This document shows positions 37,009-45,789 of a DNA stretch of 64,000 nt, one piece after another; position 1 is the first letter of the stretch; every line of letters starts with the position of its first letter. A program made the position numbers and the translations under genes. Location: assembly GCA_041395245.1 (NCBI GenBank), contig JAWLAY010000010.1, forward strand, positions 124,001 through 188,000, in the 5' to 3' direction. The notes beneath the pieces were generated by a model. That model was not told where the DNA came from. It saw only the letters and a program-made list of their open reading frames with translations, and did not search any database. The stretch comes from Aquimonas sp041395245 (GTDB lineage: Bacteria; Pseudomonadota; Gammaproteobacteria; Xanthomonadales; Xanthomonadaceae).

Positions 37009-39020
37009 GCCTTCCTGACGCGTTGGCGCGCGGCGTCGGCGACAGCCTTGGCGGTAATCCCGAAATGGGCGTAGAGGTCTTTTGCCGGAGCCGACTCGCC
37101 AAAGCTGGCGATGCCGATGACCGCACCTTTGCGTCCCACATACTTGCGCCAGAAATCCGGATGCGCCGCTTCCACCGCCACCGACGGCAGGTGGATCGGC
37201 AGGACGCTGTCCTGGTAGGCGGCGGGCTGCCGGTCGAATGCATTGGTGCAGGGCATCGAGACCACGCGGGCGGCGATACCTTCGGCGGCCAGAATGGCCT
37301 TGGCTTCCATCGCCAGCGAGGTTTCCGAGCCGGTACCGATCAGGATGACCTGCGGGTTTTCGGCCTCCGACAGGATGTAGCCGCCGCGCCGGATGGAATC
37401 GACCAGGGCCGGATCGGTCGCCAGCGGCGGCAGGTTCTGGCGCGACAGCGCCAGCGCACTCGGGCCATCGTGACGTTCGATCGAGCAGGCCCACGCGACA
37501 GCGGTTTCCAGGCCATCGGCCGGACGCCAGACATCCAGATTGGGAATGATGCGCAGGCTGGGGACGTGTTCGACGGACTGATGCGTCGGACCGTCTTCGC
37601 CCAGACCGATGCTGTCGTGGGTGAAGACATGGATCACCCGCAGTTTCATCAGCGCCGCCATGCGGATCGCATTGCGGCTGTAGTCACTGAAGGTGAGGAA
37701 GGTGCCGCCATAGGGCAGGTAGCCGCCGTGCAGGGCGATACCGTTCATGATGGCCGCCATGCCGAACTCGCGCACACCGTAGGACAGATGGTTGCCCCAG
37801 GTGTCGCGTCCGGCACGAACGCAGCCCTTGAAGTTGGTGAGGTTGGAGCCGGTCAGGTCGGCGCTGCCGCCGAAGAACTCCGGCAACAGCGGCGCCAGCG
37901 CGTCCAACGCATTCTGGCTGGACTTGCGGGTGGCGAAGGCGTCGGGCTTGGCGGCGATGGCGGCGAACACATTCGCGAGCGACGCCTGCCATTGGGCGGG
38001 CAATTCGCCACGCATGCGACGTTCAAACTCGGCGGCTTCGGCGGGGTAGGCGGCGCGATAGGCGGCAAAGCGCGCATTCCATTCGGCCTCGACACGGGCA
38101 CCGCGCTCGCGGGCATTCCAGGCTTGGGATACCTCGGCGGGCAGTTCGAACGGCGCCAGGTCCCAGCCCAGCGATTCACGCGTGGCGGCGACTTCGGCGG
38201 CGCCCAGCGCCGCGCCATGGACATCATGCGTCCCGGCCTTGTTCGGCGAGCCCTGGCCGATGACGGTCTTGCAGCAGATCAGAGTTGGCTTGCCATCGGG
38301 CGCGGACGATTGCGCCTTGGCTTCCAGTAGGGCGGCTTCGACCGCGGCGGCGTCATGGCCGTCGACATTGGCGATCACCTTCCAACCGTAGGCCTCGAAG
38401 CGCTTCGGCGTGTCGTCGGTGAACCAGCCTTCGACATGCCCATCGATGGAGATGCCGTTGTCGTCGTAGAAGGCGATCAGTTTGGAAAGACGCAGCGTGC
38501 CGGCCAGCGCACAGGCTTCGTGACTGATGCCTTCCATCATGCAGCCGTCGCCCAGGAAGACATAGGTACAGTGATCGACGATGGCATGTCCGTCGCGATT
38601 GAATTCCTGCGCCATCAGCTTTTCCGCGAGGGCAAAGCCCACCGCATTGCTGACGCCCTGACCGAGCGGTCCGGTGGTGGTTTCCACGCCGGGCGTGATG
38701 CCGTACTCGGGGTGGCCAGCGGTCTTGCTGTGCAGCTGGCGGAAGGCCTGCAGCTCGCTCATCGGCAGGTCGTAGCCGGTGAGATGCAGCAGCGAGTAGA
38801 TCAGCATCGAGCCATGTCCGTTCGACAACACGAAGCGGTCGCGATCTGGCCAGGCGGGATTGTTCGGGTTGTGCTTCAGATGCCGGTTCCACAGCACCTC
38901 AGCGATTTCCGCCATGCCCATCGGTGCGCCGGGATGGCCGGACTTGGCTTTTTCGACGGCGTCGACCGACAGGATGCGAATGGCATCGGCCATTCGCTGG
39001 GGCAGGGTTTTTGCTTGCAT
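37005..39020 (-). CDS. tkt: Transketolase
   Basis: Thiamine-diphosphate enzyme that moves two-carbon units between sugar phosphates to regenerate pentose phosphates in the Calvin cycle. 671 residues, full length. The ThDP motif GDGCMMEGISHEA is followed by the usual N-terminal HPGAPMGMAEIAEVLW, GVSNAVGFALAEK, DSIGLGEDGPTHQ and GSETSLAMEAKAIL. The start shares one base with the prk stop (TAATG), and its stop overlaps the phosphatase start, so translation is coupled. It is the cbbT position of the operon. Confidence 0.97.
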   Translation of the reverse strand: MQAKTLPQRMADAIRILSVDAVEKAKSGHPGAPMGMAEIAEVLWNRHLKHNPNNPAWPDRDRFVLSNGHGSMLIYSLLHLTGYDLPMSELQAFRQLHSKTAGHPEYGITPGVETTTGPLGQGVSNAVGFALAEKLMAQEFNRDGHAIVDHCTYVFLGDGCMMEGISHEACALAGTLRLSKLIAFYDDNGISIDGHVEGWFTDDTPKRFEAYGWKVIANVDGHDAAAVEAALLEAKAQSSAPDGKPTLICCKTVIGQGSPNKAGTHDVHGAALGAAEVAATRESLGWDLAPFELPAEVSQAWNARERGARVEAEWNARFAAYRAAYPAEAAEFERRMRGELPAQWQASLANVFAAIAAKPDAFATRKSSQNALDALAPLLPEFFGGSADLTGSNLTNFKGCVRAGRDTWGNHLSYGVREFGMAAIMNGIALHGGYLPYGGTFLTFSDYSRNAIRMAALMKLRVIHVFTHDSIGLGEDGPTHQSVEHVPSLRIIPNLDVWRPADGLETAVAWACSIERHDGPSALALSRQNLPPLATDPALVDSIRRGGYILSEAENPQVILIGTGSETSLAMEAKAILAAEGIAARVVSMPCTNAFDRQPAAYQDSVLPIHLPSVAVEAAHPDFWRKYVGRKGAVIGIASFGESAPAKDLYAHFGITAKAVADAARQRVRKA

Positions 39021-39904
39021 TACAGGACTCCCAGTGCGCGCTTGCGGCGCTCCATCATTCGCCAGATGAACGGCGTGAAGATCAATTGCATCGCCAGCTC
39101 CATTTTGCCGCCTGGGACCACAATGGTGTTAGCGCGCGACATGAAAGAGTCTTTGATCATGTTCAGCAGGTACTGGAAATCGATGCCCTTGGGGTTGGCA
39201 AAGCGGATCACCACCATGCTCTCGTCGGGGCTCGGAATATCGCGGGCGATGAAGGGGTTGGAGGTGTCGACCACCGGCACGCGCTGGAAGTTGACGTGGG
39301 TGTGGGCGAACTGCGGGCAGATGTAGTGCACGTAGTCGGGCATGCGGCGCAGGATGGTGTCCGTGACGGCTTCGGCACTGTAGCCACGCACGTTCTTGTC
39401 GCGATAGAGCTTCTGGATCCACTCCAGATTGATCACCGGCACCACGCCGATCAGCAGGTCCGGGTGTTTGGCGATATTCACCTCGTCGGTGACCACGGCA
39501 CCGTGCAGGCCTTCGTAGAACAGCAGGTCGGTCTGCGCGGGCAGGTCCTCCCAGGGTGTGAAGGTGCCGGGTTCCTGCTTGTAGGGCGCGGCCTCCACCG
39601 GGTCATGCAGATATAGGCGGCGTTTGCCGCCGCCGGTTTGCGCATAGGAGGAAAACAGGTTTTCCAGTTCGGCGAACAGATTGTTCTCCGGCCCGAAGTG
39701 GCTGAAGTTGCGGTCGCCCGCCGCTTCCGCTTCGGCCTGGCGTTGCCGCATCTCCTTGCGGTCGTAACGGTGGAAGCTGTCACCTTCGATGATCGCAGCG
39801 GTGATCTTGTCGCGGCGGAAAATGTTCTGGAACGTGCGCGTCACCGAGCTGGTGCCCGCGCCCGAGGAGCCGGTGATGGCGATGATGGGATGGCGTTCTG
39901 ACAT
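39020..39904 (-). CDS. prkB: Phosphoribulokinase
   Basis: Makes ribulose-1,5-bisphosphate from ribulose-5-phosphate and ATP, the committing step for RuBisCO. 294 residues, the bacterial class I type: P-loop ITGSSGAGTSS (10-20), acidic site IEGDSFHRYDR with the likely catalytic Asp D42, then LFYEGLHGAVV and the C-terminal FTPFIWRMMERRKR. It lies between fbp (9-bp gap) and tkt. Usually allosterically activated by NADH in this class, which is family knowledge. Confidence 0.97.
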   Translation of the reverse strand: MSERHPIIAITGSSGAGTSSVTRTFQNIFRRDKITAAIIEGDSFHRYDRKEMRQRQAEAEAAGDRNFSHFGPENNLFAELENLFSSYAQTGGGKRRLYLHDPVEAAPYKQEPGTFTPWEDLPAQTDLLFYEGLHGAVVTDEVNIAKHPDLLIGVVPVINLEWIQKLYRDKNVRGYSAEAVTDTILRRMPDYVHYICPQFAHTHVNFQRVPVVDTSNPFIARDIPSPDESMVVIRFANPKGIDFQYLLNMIKDSFMSRANTIVVPGGKMELAMQLIFTPFIWRMMERRKRALGVL

Positions 39905-39913
39905 GACAGCTCC

Positions 39914-40993
39914 TTAGTCGCGAAACAGACTGCGATCAGAGAACAAGGGGATCGGGGAATCGGCGTGTGGCTGCGGTTCGGCGTGATAGCGCTCGATGCG
40001 TTCGACTTCGTTGCGCGAGCCGAACACCAGACCGATGCGTTGATGCAGAGAATCCGGTTGCACACTCAGAATCGGTTCGCGACCGGTGCTGGCGCGCCCA
40101 CCGGCCTGTTCCATGATGAAACCGATGGGGCAGGCCTCGTAGAGCAGACGCAGACGCCCGGCCTTGCTCGGGTCCTTGGTGTCGCGCGGATACATGAACA
40201 CACCGCCACGCATCAGGATGCGGTGCGCTTCCGCCACCATCGAGGCGATCCAGCGCATGTTGAAATCCTTGCCGCGTGGCCCGGTCTTTCCGGCCAGACA
40301 CTCGTCGACATAACGCTTGACCGGCGCTTCCCAGAAGCGTGAGTTCGACGAGTTGATGGCGAACTCCTTGGTGTCTTCGGGCACCTGGATGTTCGGGTGG
40401 GTGAGTTTGTACTCGCCGAGATTGGGGTCCAGAGTGAAACCGACCACACCGTTGCCGACCGTCAACACCAGCATGGTGGTCGGACCGTACAGCGCATAGC
40501 CTGCCGCGACCTGGGTGCAACCGGGTTGGAAGAAATCCGCCTCGGTGACGTCTCGACCGGAGTCGATGACCTCCTGCGGCGCACGCAGGATCGAAAAGAT
40601 CGTGCCGACCGAGACGTTGACATCGATGTTCGACGAGCCGTCCAGCGGGTCGAAGACCAGCAGATACTTGCCACGCGGGTATTCGCCAGGAATCTGGTAG
40701 GGCGTGTCCATTTCTTCCGAGGCCATGCCCGCGAGGTGGCCTGACCACTCGGTCTGCCGCATCAGCATTTCGTTGCTGGCAACATCCAGTGGTTTCTGCT
40801 CCTCGCCCTGCACATTGACATTGCCCGCGGTGGCGATGTCAGCCAGTGAACCGAAGGCGACCGTGCGCGCGATGGCCTTGCAGGCGATGGAGACGTCGAG
40901 AATGAGTCCGTTGAGCTCGCCGCTGGCCTGCGGAAATCGGCGACGTTGGTCGATCAGATACTGCGTCAGGGTGGGTAGCTTGGACAACGGCAC
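39914..40993 (-). CDS. fbp: Class I fructose-1,6-bisphosphatase
   Basis: Hydrolyses fructose-1,6-bisphosphate (and possibly sedoheptulose-1,7-bisphosphate) in the regenerative phase of the cycle. 359 residues: the metal site FDPLDGSSNIDVNVS (about 114-128), GVFMYPRDTKDPSKAGRLRLLYE and MEQAGGRASTGREPIL (sugar-phosphate and metal sites). It starts 10 bp after cbbX and is followed by prkB. A cbbF-type operon copy; the only sugar bisphosphatase gene seen here. Confidence 0.96.
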   Translation of the reverse strand: MPLSKLPTLTQYLIDQRRRFPQASGELNGLILDVSIACKAIARTVAFGSLADIATAGNVNVQGEEQKPLDVASNEMLMRQTEWSGHLAGMASEEMDTPYQIPGEYPRGKYLLVFDPLDGSSNIDVNVSVGTIFSILRAPQEVIDSGRDVTEADFFQPGCTQVAAGYALYGPTTMLVLTVGNGVVGFTLDPNLGEYKLTHPNIQVPEDTKEFAINSSNSRFWEAPVKRYVDECLAGKTGPRGKDFNMRWIASMVAEAHRILMRGGVFMYPRDTKDPSKAGRLRLLYEACPIGFIMEQAGGRASTGREPILSVQPDSLHQRIGLVFGSRNEVERIERYHAEPQPHADSPIPLFSDRSLFRD

Positions 40994-41003
40994 GGCGGAC
41001 TCC

Positions 41004-41963
41004 TCAGACAGATGATTCCTGGAACACGCGGCTGGCCCGGATGTCGGCCGCCGTCAAGGTGGTGAGATCCTCGGCCGTGAGCTCGCGGTCGCGGTCGGCA
41101 AACAAGCGACTGGCCTGACGCAGACGTGCGCGGTCCAGAGCGTTGCGCACGCTGCGCGCATTGGCGAAATGCGGTAGCTGCACGCGGCGTTGCAGGTATT
41201 CGGTGAATACGGCGTCGACACCTTCATCGAAGCGGTAGTGCTGCGCCGCCAGCATCTTCTGGGCGATGCGGCCGAGCTCGTCCACGCTGTAGTCGGGGAA
41301 GTCCAGGTGATGTGCGATGCGCGAGCTCATGCCCGGATTGGACTGGAAAAACGTCTCCATCCGGTCCTTGTAGCCCGCCAGGATCACGACCAGATCGTTA
41401 CGCTGGTTCTCCATCACCTGCAGCAGGATCTCGATGGCTTCCTGACCGTAGTCGCGCTCGTTCTCGGGCCGGTACAGGTAGTAGGCCTCGTCGATGAACA
41501 GCACGCCGCCCATGGCCTTCTTCAGCACTTCCTTGGTCTTGGGCGCGGTGTGGCCAATGTATTGGCCGACCAGATCATCGCGTGTCACCGCGACCAGATG
41601 GCCTTTGCGCACATAGCCGAGGCGGAACAGGATTTCGGCCATGCGCATCGCCACCGTGGTCTTGCCGGTGCCCGGATTGCCGGTGAAGCTCATGTGCAGA
41701 CTGGGATTTTCGGCCTGCAGCCCCAGATTCATACGCAGTTTGTCGATGACCAGCAAGGCGGCGATATCGCGGATGCGCTGCTTGACCGGGGCCAAACCCA
41801 CCAGATCGCGTTCGAGTTCGTCCAGAACCTCGTCGATGCGGCTCTCCTGCAATACCTGCGCGACCGTCCGTGCGCTCGTCGCTGGCGCAGCGGGCTCGGT
41901 CGGCGACACCGCTGTCGGGCTGGGGTTGCTGCTGCCGGGGATGTGATACATCGGCGTGTTCAT
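41004..41963 (-). CDS. cbbX: Red-type RuBisCO activase CbbX
   Basis: AAA+ motor that frees inhibited red-type RuBisCO by pulling on the C-terminus of CbbL. 319 residues: Walker A GNPGTGKT (95-102), pore loop YIGHTAPKT (135-143), Walker B VLFIDEAYYL (154-163), and GYKDRMETFFQSNPGMSSRI near the sensor/arginine finger region. Residues 1-40 are a Pro/Ser-rich extension longer than in Rhodobacter CbbX. Its presence fits form IC RuBisCO. It lies between rpe and fbp, with gaps of 8-10 bp. Confidence 0.96.
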   Translation of the reverse strand: MNTPMYHIPGSSNPSPTAVSPTEPAAPATSARTVAQVLQESRIDEVLDELERDLVGLAPVKQRIRDIAALLVIDKLRMNLGLQAENPSLHMSFTGNPGTGKTTVAMRMAEILFRLGYVRKGHLVAVTRDDLVGQYIGHTAPKTKEVLKKAMGGVLFIDEAYYLYRPENERDYGQEAIEILLQVMENQRNDLVVILAGYKDRMETFFQSNPGMSSRIAHHLDFPDYSVDELGRIAQKMLAAQHYRFDEGVDAVFTEYLQRRVQLPHFANARSVRNALDRARLRQASRLFADRDRELTAEDLTTLTAADIRASRVFQESSV

Positions 41964-41971
41964 GGCGAGGC

Positions 41972-42643
41972 TCAGGCCAACTGCTCGCGCATCGCCCGGA
42001 TGACGGCGGCGTAGTCGGGTTGACCGAAGATGGCGCTGCCTGCCACCAGGGTGTCGGCACCGGCGTCGACGATGCGGCGGAAGTTGTCGACCTTGACGCC
42101 GCCATCGATTTCCAACCGGATGTCGCGCCCGCTGGCGTCGATCAGTGTGCGGGCCTTTTCCAGCTTGCGCAGTGCACTGTCAATGAAGCTCTGACCGCCG
42201 AAGCCGGGATTGACGCTCATGATCAGGATCAGATCGACCTTGTCGATGACCCATTCGAGCACGTCCATCGATGCGGCAGGATTGAACACCAGTCCCGCTT
42301 TACAGCCCGCGCTGCGGATCAGTTGCAGGCTGCGATCCACATGCGTGCTGGCATCGGGATGAAAGCTGATGTAGTCCGCGCCCGCCTTGGCAAATGCCAA
42401 GGCCAGTTCGTCGACCGGCTTGACCATCAGATGCACGTCGAGCGGAACCGGCTTGCCAGCGGCGTCGACGCAGTGTGGCTTGATGGCCTGCGCCACGCCC
42501 GGACCGATGGTCAGGTTCGGGACGTAGTGGTTATCCATCACATCGAAGTGAATCCAGTCCGCGCCAGCGGCGATCACATGACGCACTTCCTCACCCAGAC
42601 GGGCAAAGTCGGCGGACAGAATGCTGGGGGCGATGCGAACCAT
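41972..42643 (-). CDS. rpe: Ribulose-phosphate 3-epimerase
   Basis: Interconverts xylulose-5-phosphate and ribulose-5-phosphate; TIM barrel with a bound metal. 223 residues: APSILSADFARLGEE, HFDVMDNHYVPNLTIG, DVHLMV, MSVNPGFGGQSF and EIDGGVKVDN are the family motifs. The ATG at 42643 is preferred over 42661 because AAGGAG lies 8 bases before it and MVRIAPSIL is the standard N-terminus. It is the first gene after the hairpin that follows cbbS. Confidence 0.96.
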   Translation of the reverse strand: MVRIAPSILSADFARLGEEVRHVIAAGADWIHFDVMDNHYVPNLTIGPGVAQAIKPHCVDAAGKPVPLDVHLMVKPVDELALAFAKAGADYISFHPDASTHVDRSLQLIRSAGCKAGLVFNPAASMDVLEWVIDKVDLILIMSVNPGFGGQSFIDSALRKLEKARTLIDASGRDIRLEIDGGVKVDNFRRIVDAGADTLVAGSAIFGQPDYAAVIRAMREQLA

Positions 42644-42667
42644 GGGAGCGACTCCTTGCAAGGATGG

Positions 42668-42701
42668 GCATGAAAACGGGCAGCAAAGCCCGTTTTCATG
42701 C
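42668..42701 (-). terminator. Strong hairpin between cbbS and rpe
   Basis: A perfect 14-bp inverted repeat, GCATGAAAACGGGC (42668-42681) and GCCCGTTTTCATGC (42688-42701), with a 6-base loop. It starts 27 bp after the cbbS stop. There is no terminal U tract on the minus strand, so it is more likely a partial terminator or 3' stabiliser of the cbbLS message than a full stop. Confidence 0.75.
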
Positions 42702-42727
42702 GATTGGCAAGCGATGCGACGAGCGCG

Positions 42728-43165
42728 TCAGTCGTAACGCTCGGACTCTGCCTTGTCGGTCGCGTAGCTATGGACGGTGTAGCGCATGCTGCGACCGTTC
42801 ACTTCCTGACGAACCAGGGCAAAGCCGGGCTCCTTGGCCGGGCGATTGACGATGAAGCTCATCGCAATCGACTCGACATTGCGGGTGCTGTCGAAGGCCA
42901 TCAGGCGGATGTAGTGATGTGGGAACGTCTTGCGGCAGTTGTTCACTTCCATCAATACGCCCGCGGCGTCCTGCAGGTCGAACATCGGCATGCCGAACAT
43001 CTCCCAATAGGTGTTGCGCGGGTGCGGATCGTCGGTGTACTCGACGCTCCACGCGTAGCCCTTGCTCAGGCCATATTGAATTTGCAGTGCAATTTCTTCG
43101 TCGGTCAGATCAGGCAGAAAGGAGAACTGGCCCTGGGTCAGACGTCCGGTCGGGTTGGTCATCAT
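42728..43165 (-). CDS. cbbS: RuBisCO small subunit, red type (form IC)
   Basis: Small subunit of ribulose-1,5-bisphosphate carboxylase/oxygenase. 145 residues, longer than green-type small subunits because of a C-terminal beta-hairpin extension typical of the red type. Motifs: RLTQGQFSFLPDLTDEEI at the N-terminus, GYAWSVEYTDDPHPRNTYWEMFGMP, and the C-terminal NRPAKEPGFALVRQE. It follows cbbL by 17 bp. Two adjacent Met codons at the start make the exact start uncertain by one residue. Confidence 0.97.
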   Translation of the reverse strand: MMTNPTGRLTQGQFSFLPDLTDEEIALQIQYGLSKGYAWSVEYTDDPHPRNTYWEMFGMPMFDLQDAAGVLMEVNNCRKTFPHHYIRLMAFDSTRNVESIAMSFIVNRPAKEPGFALVRQEVNGRSMRYTVHSYATDKAESERYD

Positions 43166-43182
43166 GGTCGTTTACTCCTCGA

Positions 43183-44667
43183 TCAGTTCGAAGTGGCCGG
43201 GGTGACGGCGTAGTCGCTGGTATCGGTGCTGGCATAGTTGAAGCTGATGTCGCCCCAGGTATCCAGCGCCTGTTTCAGCGGGGTGCAGAACTGCGCGGCC
43301 TTGCGGAGAATCTCCGGCCCTTCGTTCTTGATGTCCTTGCCCTCGTTACGCGCCTTGACCATCGCTTCCAGCGCGACGCGATTCGCTACCGCACCGGCCT
43401 GGATGCCTGCCGGATGCCCGATGGTGCCGCCGCCAAACTGCAGGATGACGTCGTCGCCGAACAGGTCGATCAGTTGATGCATCTGCCCGGCGTGAATGCC
43501 GCCCGACGCCACCGGCATGACCTTTTTCGTGTCGCACCAGTCCTGGTCGAAGAACAGGCCGCGCGGCAGATCCTGCTTGGTGTAACTGTCGCGGCAGACG
43601 TTGTAGTAGCCCTGCACGGTCATCGGATCGCCTTCCAGCTTCCCAACGGCGGTGCCGGTATGCAGATGATCGACACCGGCCAGACGCAGCCACTTGGCCA
43701 TCACGCGGAAACTGACGCCGTGGTTCTTCTGACGCGTGTAGGTGCCGTGCCCGGCGCGATGCATGTGCACGATCATGTCGTTCTTGCGCGCCCAGTTGGC
43801 CATGCTCTGGATGGCGCTCCAGCCGATGATCAGATCCAGCATGATCACCACCGAGCCCAGTTCCTTGGCGAATTCGGCGCGTTCGTAGATGTCTTCCATC
43901 GTCGCGCCGGTGACGTTCAGGTAGCTGCCTTTGACTTCGCCGGTCGCGGCGCTCGCCTTGTTGACACCGTCCATCACGTAGAGGAAGCGGTCGCGCCAGT
44001 GCATGAAGGGCTGCGAGTTGATGTTCTCGTCATCCTTCATGAAGTCCAGGCCACCCTTCAGGCCTTCGTAAATCACGCGACCATAATTGCGGCCGGACAA
44101 GCCCAGCTTGGGCTTGGTCGTCGCGCCCAGCAGCGGGCGGCCAAACTTGTCGAGGCGTTCACGCTCGGTGACGAGACCGCAGGGTGGACCTTTGAAGGTT
44201 TTCACCAGCGCCACCGGCATACGGATGTCTTCCAGACGCGCCGCCTTCAGTGGTTTGAAGCTGAAGACGTTGCCGATCAGGCTGGCGGTGATGTTGGCGA
44301 TCGAGCCTTCTTCGAACAGGATGATGTCGTAGGCGACCCAGCAGAAATACTGGCCAGGGTTGTTGGGCACCGGTTCGACCCGGTAGGCCTTGGCGCGGTA
44401 GCTGTCGCAGGCGGTCAAACGGTCGGTCCAGACCACGGTCCACGTGGCGGTGGACGACTCGCCCGCCACGGCTGCGGCGGCTTCAATCGGGTCCACGCCA
44501 TCCTGTGGAGTGATGCGGAACAGGCACAGCGTGTCGGTTTCCTTGGGAACGTAGTCGGCGTCCCAGTAGCCCATCTGGCGGTACTTCAGTACGCCCGCGC
44601 TGTAGCGCTTCTTCTTGTCGGTGATGGCGATATCGCCGCCCGCGGCGGTCGTGTCGGCTGAACTCAT
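43183..44667 (-). CDS. cbbL: RuBisCO large subunit, red type (form IC)
   Basis: Catalytic subunit that carboxylates ribulose-1,5-bisphosphate. 494 residues. Key sites: TTKPKLGLSGRNYGR (K185, K187), the carbamylated lysine K211 in GGLDFMKDDEN with metal ligands D213 and E214, HMHRAGHGTYTR (H303), and loop 6 K341 in TGTAVGKLEGD. An N-terminal extension of about 10 residues and GRNYGR place it in form IC/ID rather than green type, which agrees with cbbX. It is the first gene of the operon, divergent from cbbR. Confidence 0.98.
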   Translation of the reverse strand: MSSADTTAAGGDIAITDKKKRYSAGVLKYRQMGYWDADYVPKETDTLCLFRITPQDGVDPIEAAAAVAGESSTATWTVVWTDRLTACDSYRAKAYRVEPVPNNPGQYFCWVAYDIILFEEGSIANITASLIGNVFSFKPLKAARLEDIRMPVALVKTFKGPPCGLVTERERLDKFGRPLLGATTKPKLGLSGRNYGRVIYEGLKGGLDFMKDDENINSQPFMHWRDRFLYVMDGVNKASAATGEVKGSYLNVTGATMEDIYERAEFAKELGSVVIMLDLIIGWSAIQSMANWARKNDMIVHMHRAGHGTYTRQKNHGVSFRVMAKWLRLAGVDHLHTGTAVGKLEGDPMTVQGYYNVCRDSYTKQDLPRGLFFDQDWCDTKKVMPVASGGIHAGQMHQLIDLFGDDVILQFGGGTIGHPAGIQAGAVANRVALEAMVKARNEGKDIKNEGPEILRKAAQFCTPLKQALDTWGDISFNYASTDTSDYAVTPATSN

Positions 44668-44775
44668 GACGGCTCTCTCTGGCGTCCCGGACCTATACCG
44701 GGGTGAAGAGACTGTAGATAAGTCGATAGCTAAGGTAAATTGAAGAAAATCGTCTTCAGAATTGAGTAATTCTTA
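44668..44775. promoter_or_regulatory. cbbL/cbbR divergent control region
   Basis: A 108-bp AT-rich gap between the divergent cbbL and cbbR starts. It contains TAAG-N7-CTAA-like sequence at about 44719-44733 (TTA-N9-TTA on the minus strand), resembling LysR-type CbbR half sites. An imperfect palindrome spans CTTCA (44754-44758) to TGAAG (44777-44781), with GAATT-GAGT-AATTC at its centre (44759-44772) and overlapping the cbbR start. The control function is inferred from the arrangement. Confidence 0.6.
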
Positions 44776-45756
44776 ATGAAGAATGTCACCTTCCGGCAGC
44801 TCAATACCTTCGTGGAAGCGGCGAAGAGCCTCAATTTCGCCCGTGCCGCGGAGCGCCTGCACCTGACACCGCCTGCCGTGACCTTGCAGATGAAGGAGCT
44901 GGAGGCGGCGGTCGGGGTGAAACTTTTTGACCGCCGTGGCAAGCAACTGAGCCTGACCACCGGGGGCGAATACCTGCTGGTCTACGCAAAGCGGGTCGCG
45001 GCCACACTGCGCGAAGCCGAGGATGCACTGGCCAAGCTGCAGCGACTGGAGAGTGGCTCGCTGACGGTGGGTATGGTCAGCACCGCGAAGTATTTCGTGC
45101 CGCACCTGTTGGCGCGCTTTCGTCAATTGCATCCGCACATCGAGGTGCGTTTGCGGGTCGGCAACAATCGCGAGCATCTGGTCAGTCTGCTGCAAAGCAG
45201 TGAGATCGATCTCGCGATCATGGGGCGTGCACCCAAAGGCCTGGCGACCCGTGCCGAGGCGTTTGCCGGTCACCCGCACGTATTCGTTGCACCACCAGAT
45301 CATCCATTGCTGGACGGAAGCAGCGTGCCCGCCGAATGGCTGTCCGACCATGCCTTCATCGTTCGCGAGGAAGCCTCCGGAACGCGCGCGGCGATGCAAA
45401 GTTTTTTTGCCGAACACGACCTCAACCTTCGCGTCCTGATGGAAATGCCCAGCAACGAGTCGATCAAGCAGGCTGTGATGGCAGGCATGGGGCTAAGCTT
45501 TCTGTCGCTGCATACCCTGTGGTTGGAGTTGCGCTCGGGTTTGTTGCGGGTTCTACCCGTGCAAGGCAGTCCGTTGATGCGTACCTGGAACGTGGTGCGT
45601 GTCTTGCCCCGAACCCTTTCACCGGCAGCCGAGGCGTTTCGCCAGTTCATCCTGAGCGAGGGCGAGACCTATCTGCTCAATCAGGACAAGGCATGGGCCA
45701 CGCAGAGCGGCGAGTCTCGGGAAGTCTTCATCCCGGACGAAGGCGCCAATCGCTAG
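44776..45756 (+). CDS. cbbR: LysR-type regulator CbbR
   Basis: Activator of Calvin-cycle operons that senses metabolites such as RuBP, PEP or NADPH in other species. 326 residues: an N-terminal winged HTH (TFVEAAKSLNFARAAERLHLTPPAVTLQMKELE) and a C-terminal LysR effector domain (GSLTVGMVSTAKYFVPHLLARF is a CbbR-type signature). Divergent from cbbL with a 108-bp shared control region, the standard placement. The downstream DsrE-like gene begins 33 bp later and may be co-transcribed. Confidence 0.94.
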   Translation: MKNVTFRQLNTFVEAAKSLNFARAAERLHLTPPAVTLQMKELEAAVGVKLFDRRGKQLSLTTGGEYLLVYAKRVAATLREAEDALAKLQRLESGSLTVGMVSTAKYFVPHLLARFRQLHPHIEVRLRVGNNREHLVSLLQSSEIDLAIMGRAPKGLATRAEAFAGHPHVFVAPPDHPLLDGSSVPAEWLSDHAFIVREEASGTRAAMQSFFAEHDLNLRVLMEMPSNESIKQAVMAGMGLSFLSLHTLWLELRSGLLRVLPVQGSPLMRTWNVVRVLPRTLSPAAEAFRQFILSEGETYLLNQDKAWATQSGESREVFIPDEGANR

Positions 45757-45789
45757 GATGTGGGGACTTCTCATCGATTCGAGGTGGCT

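Noticed and set aside
35494..37494. A 666-residue version of the double phosphatase starting inside tkt
   Set aside because: The extra N-terminal residues are out-of-frame tkt sequence; the ATG at 37008 overlaps the tkt stop and begins the conserved HAD domain.
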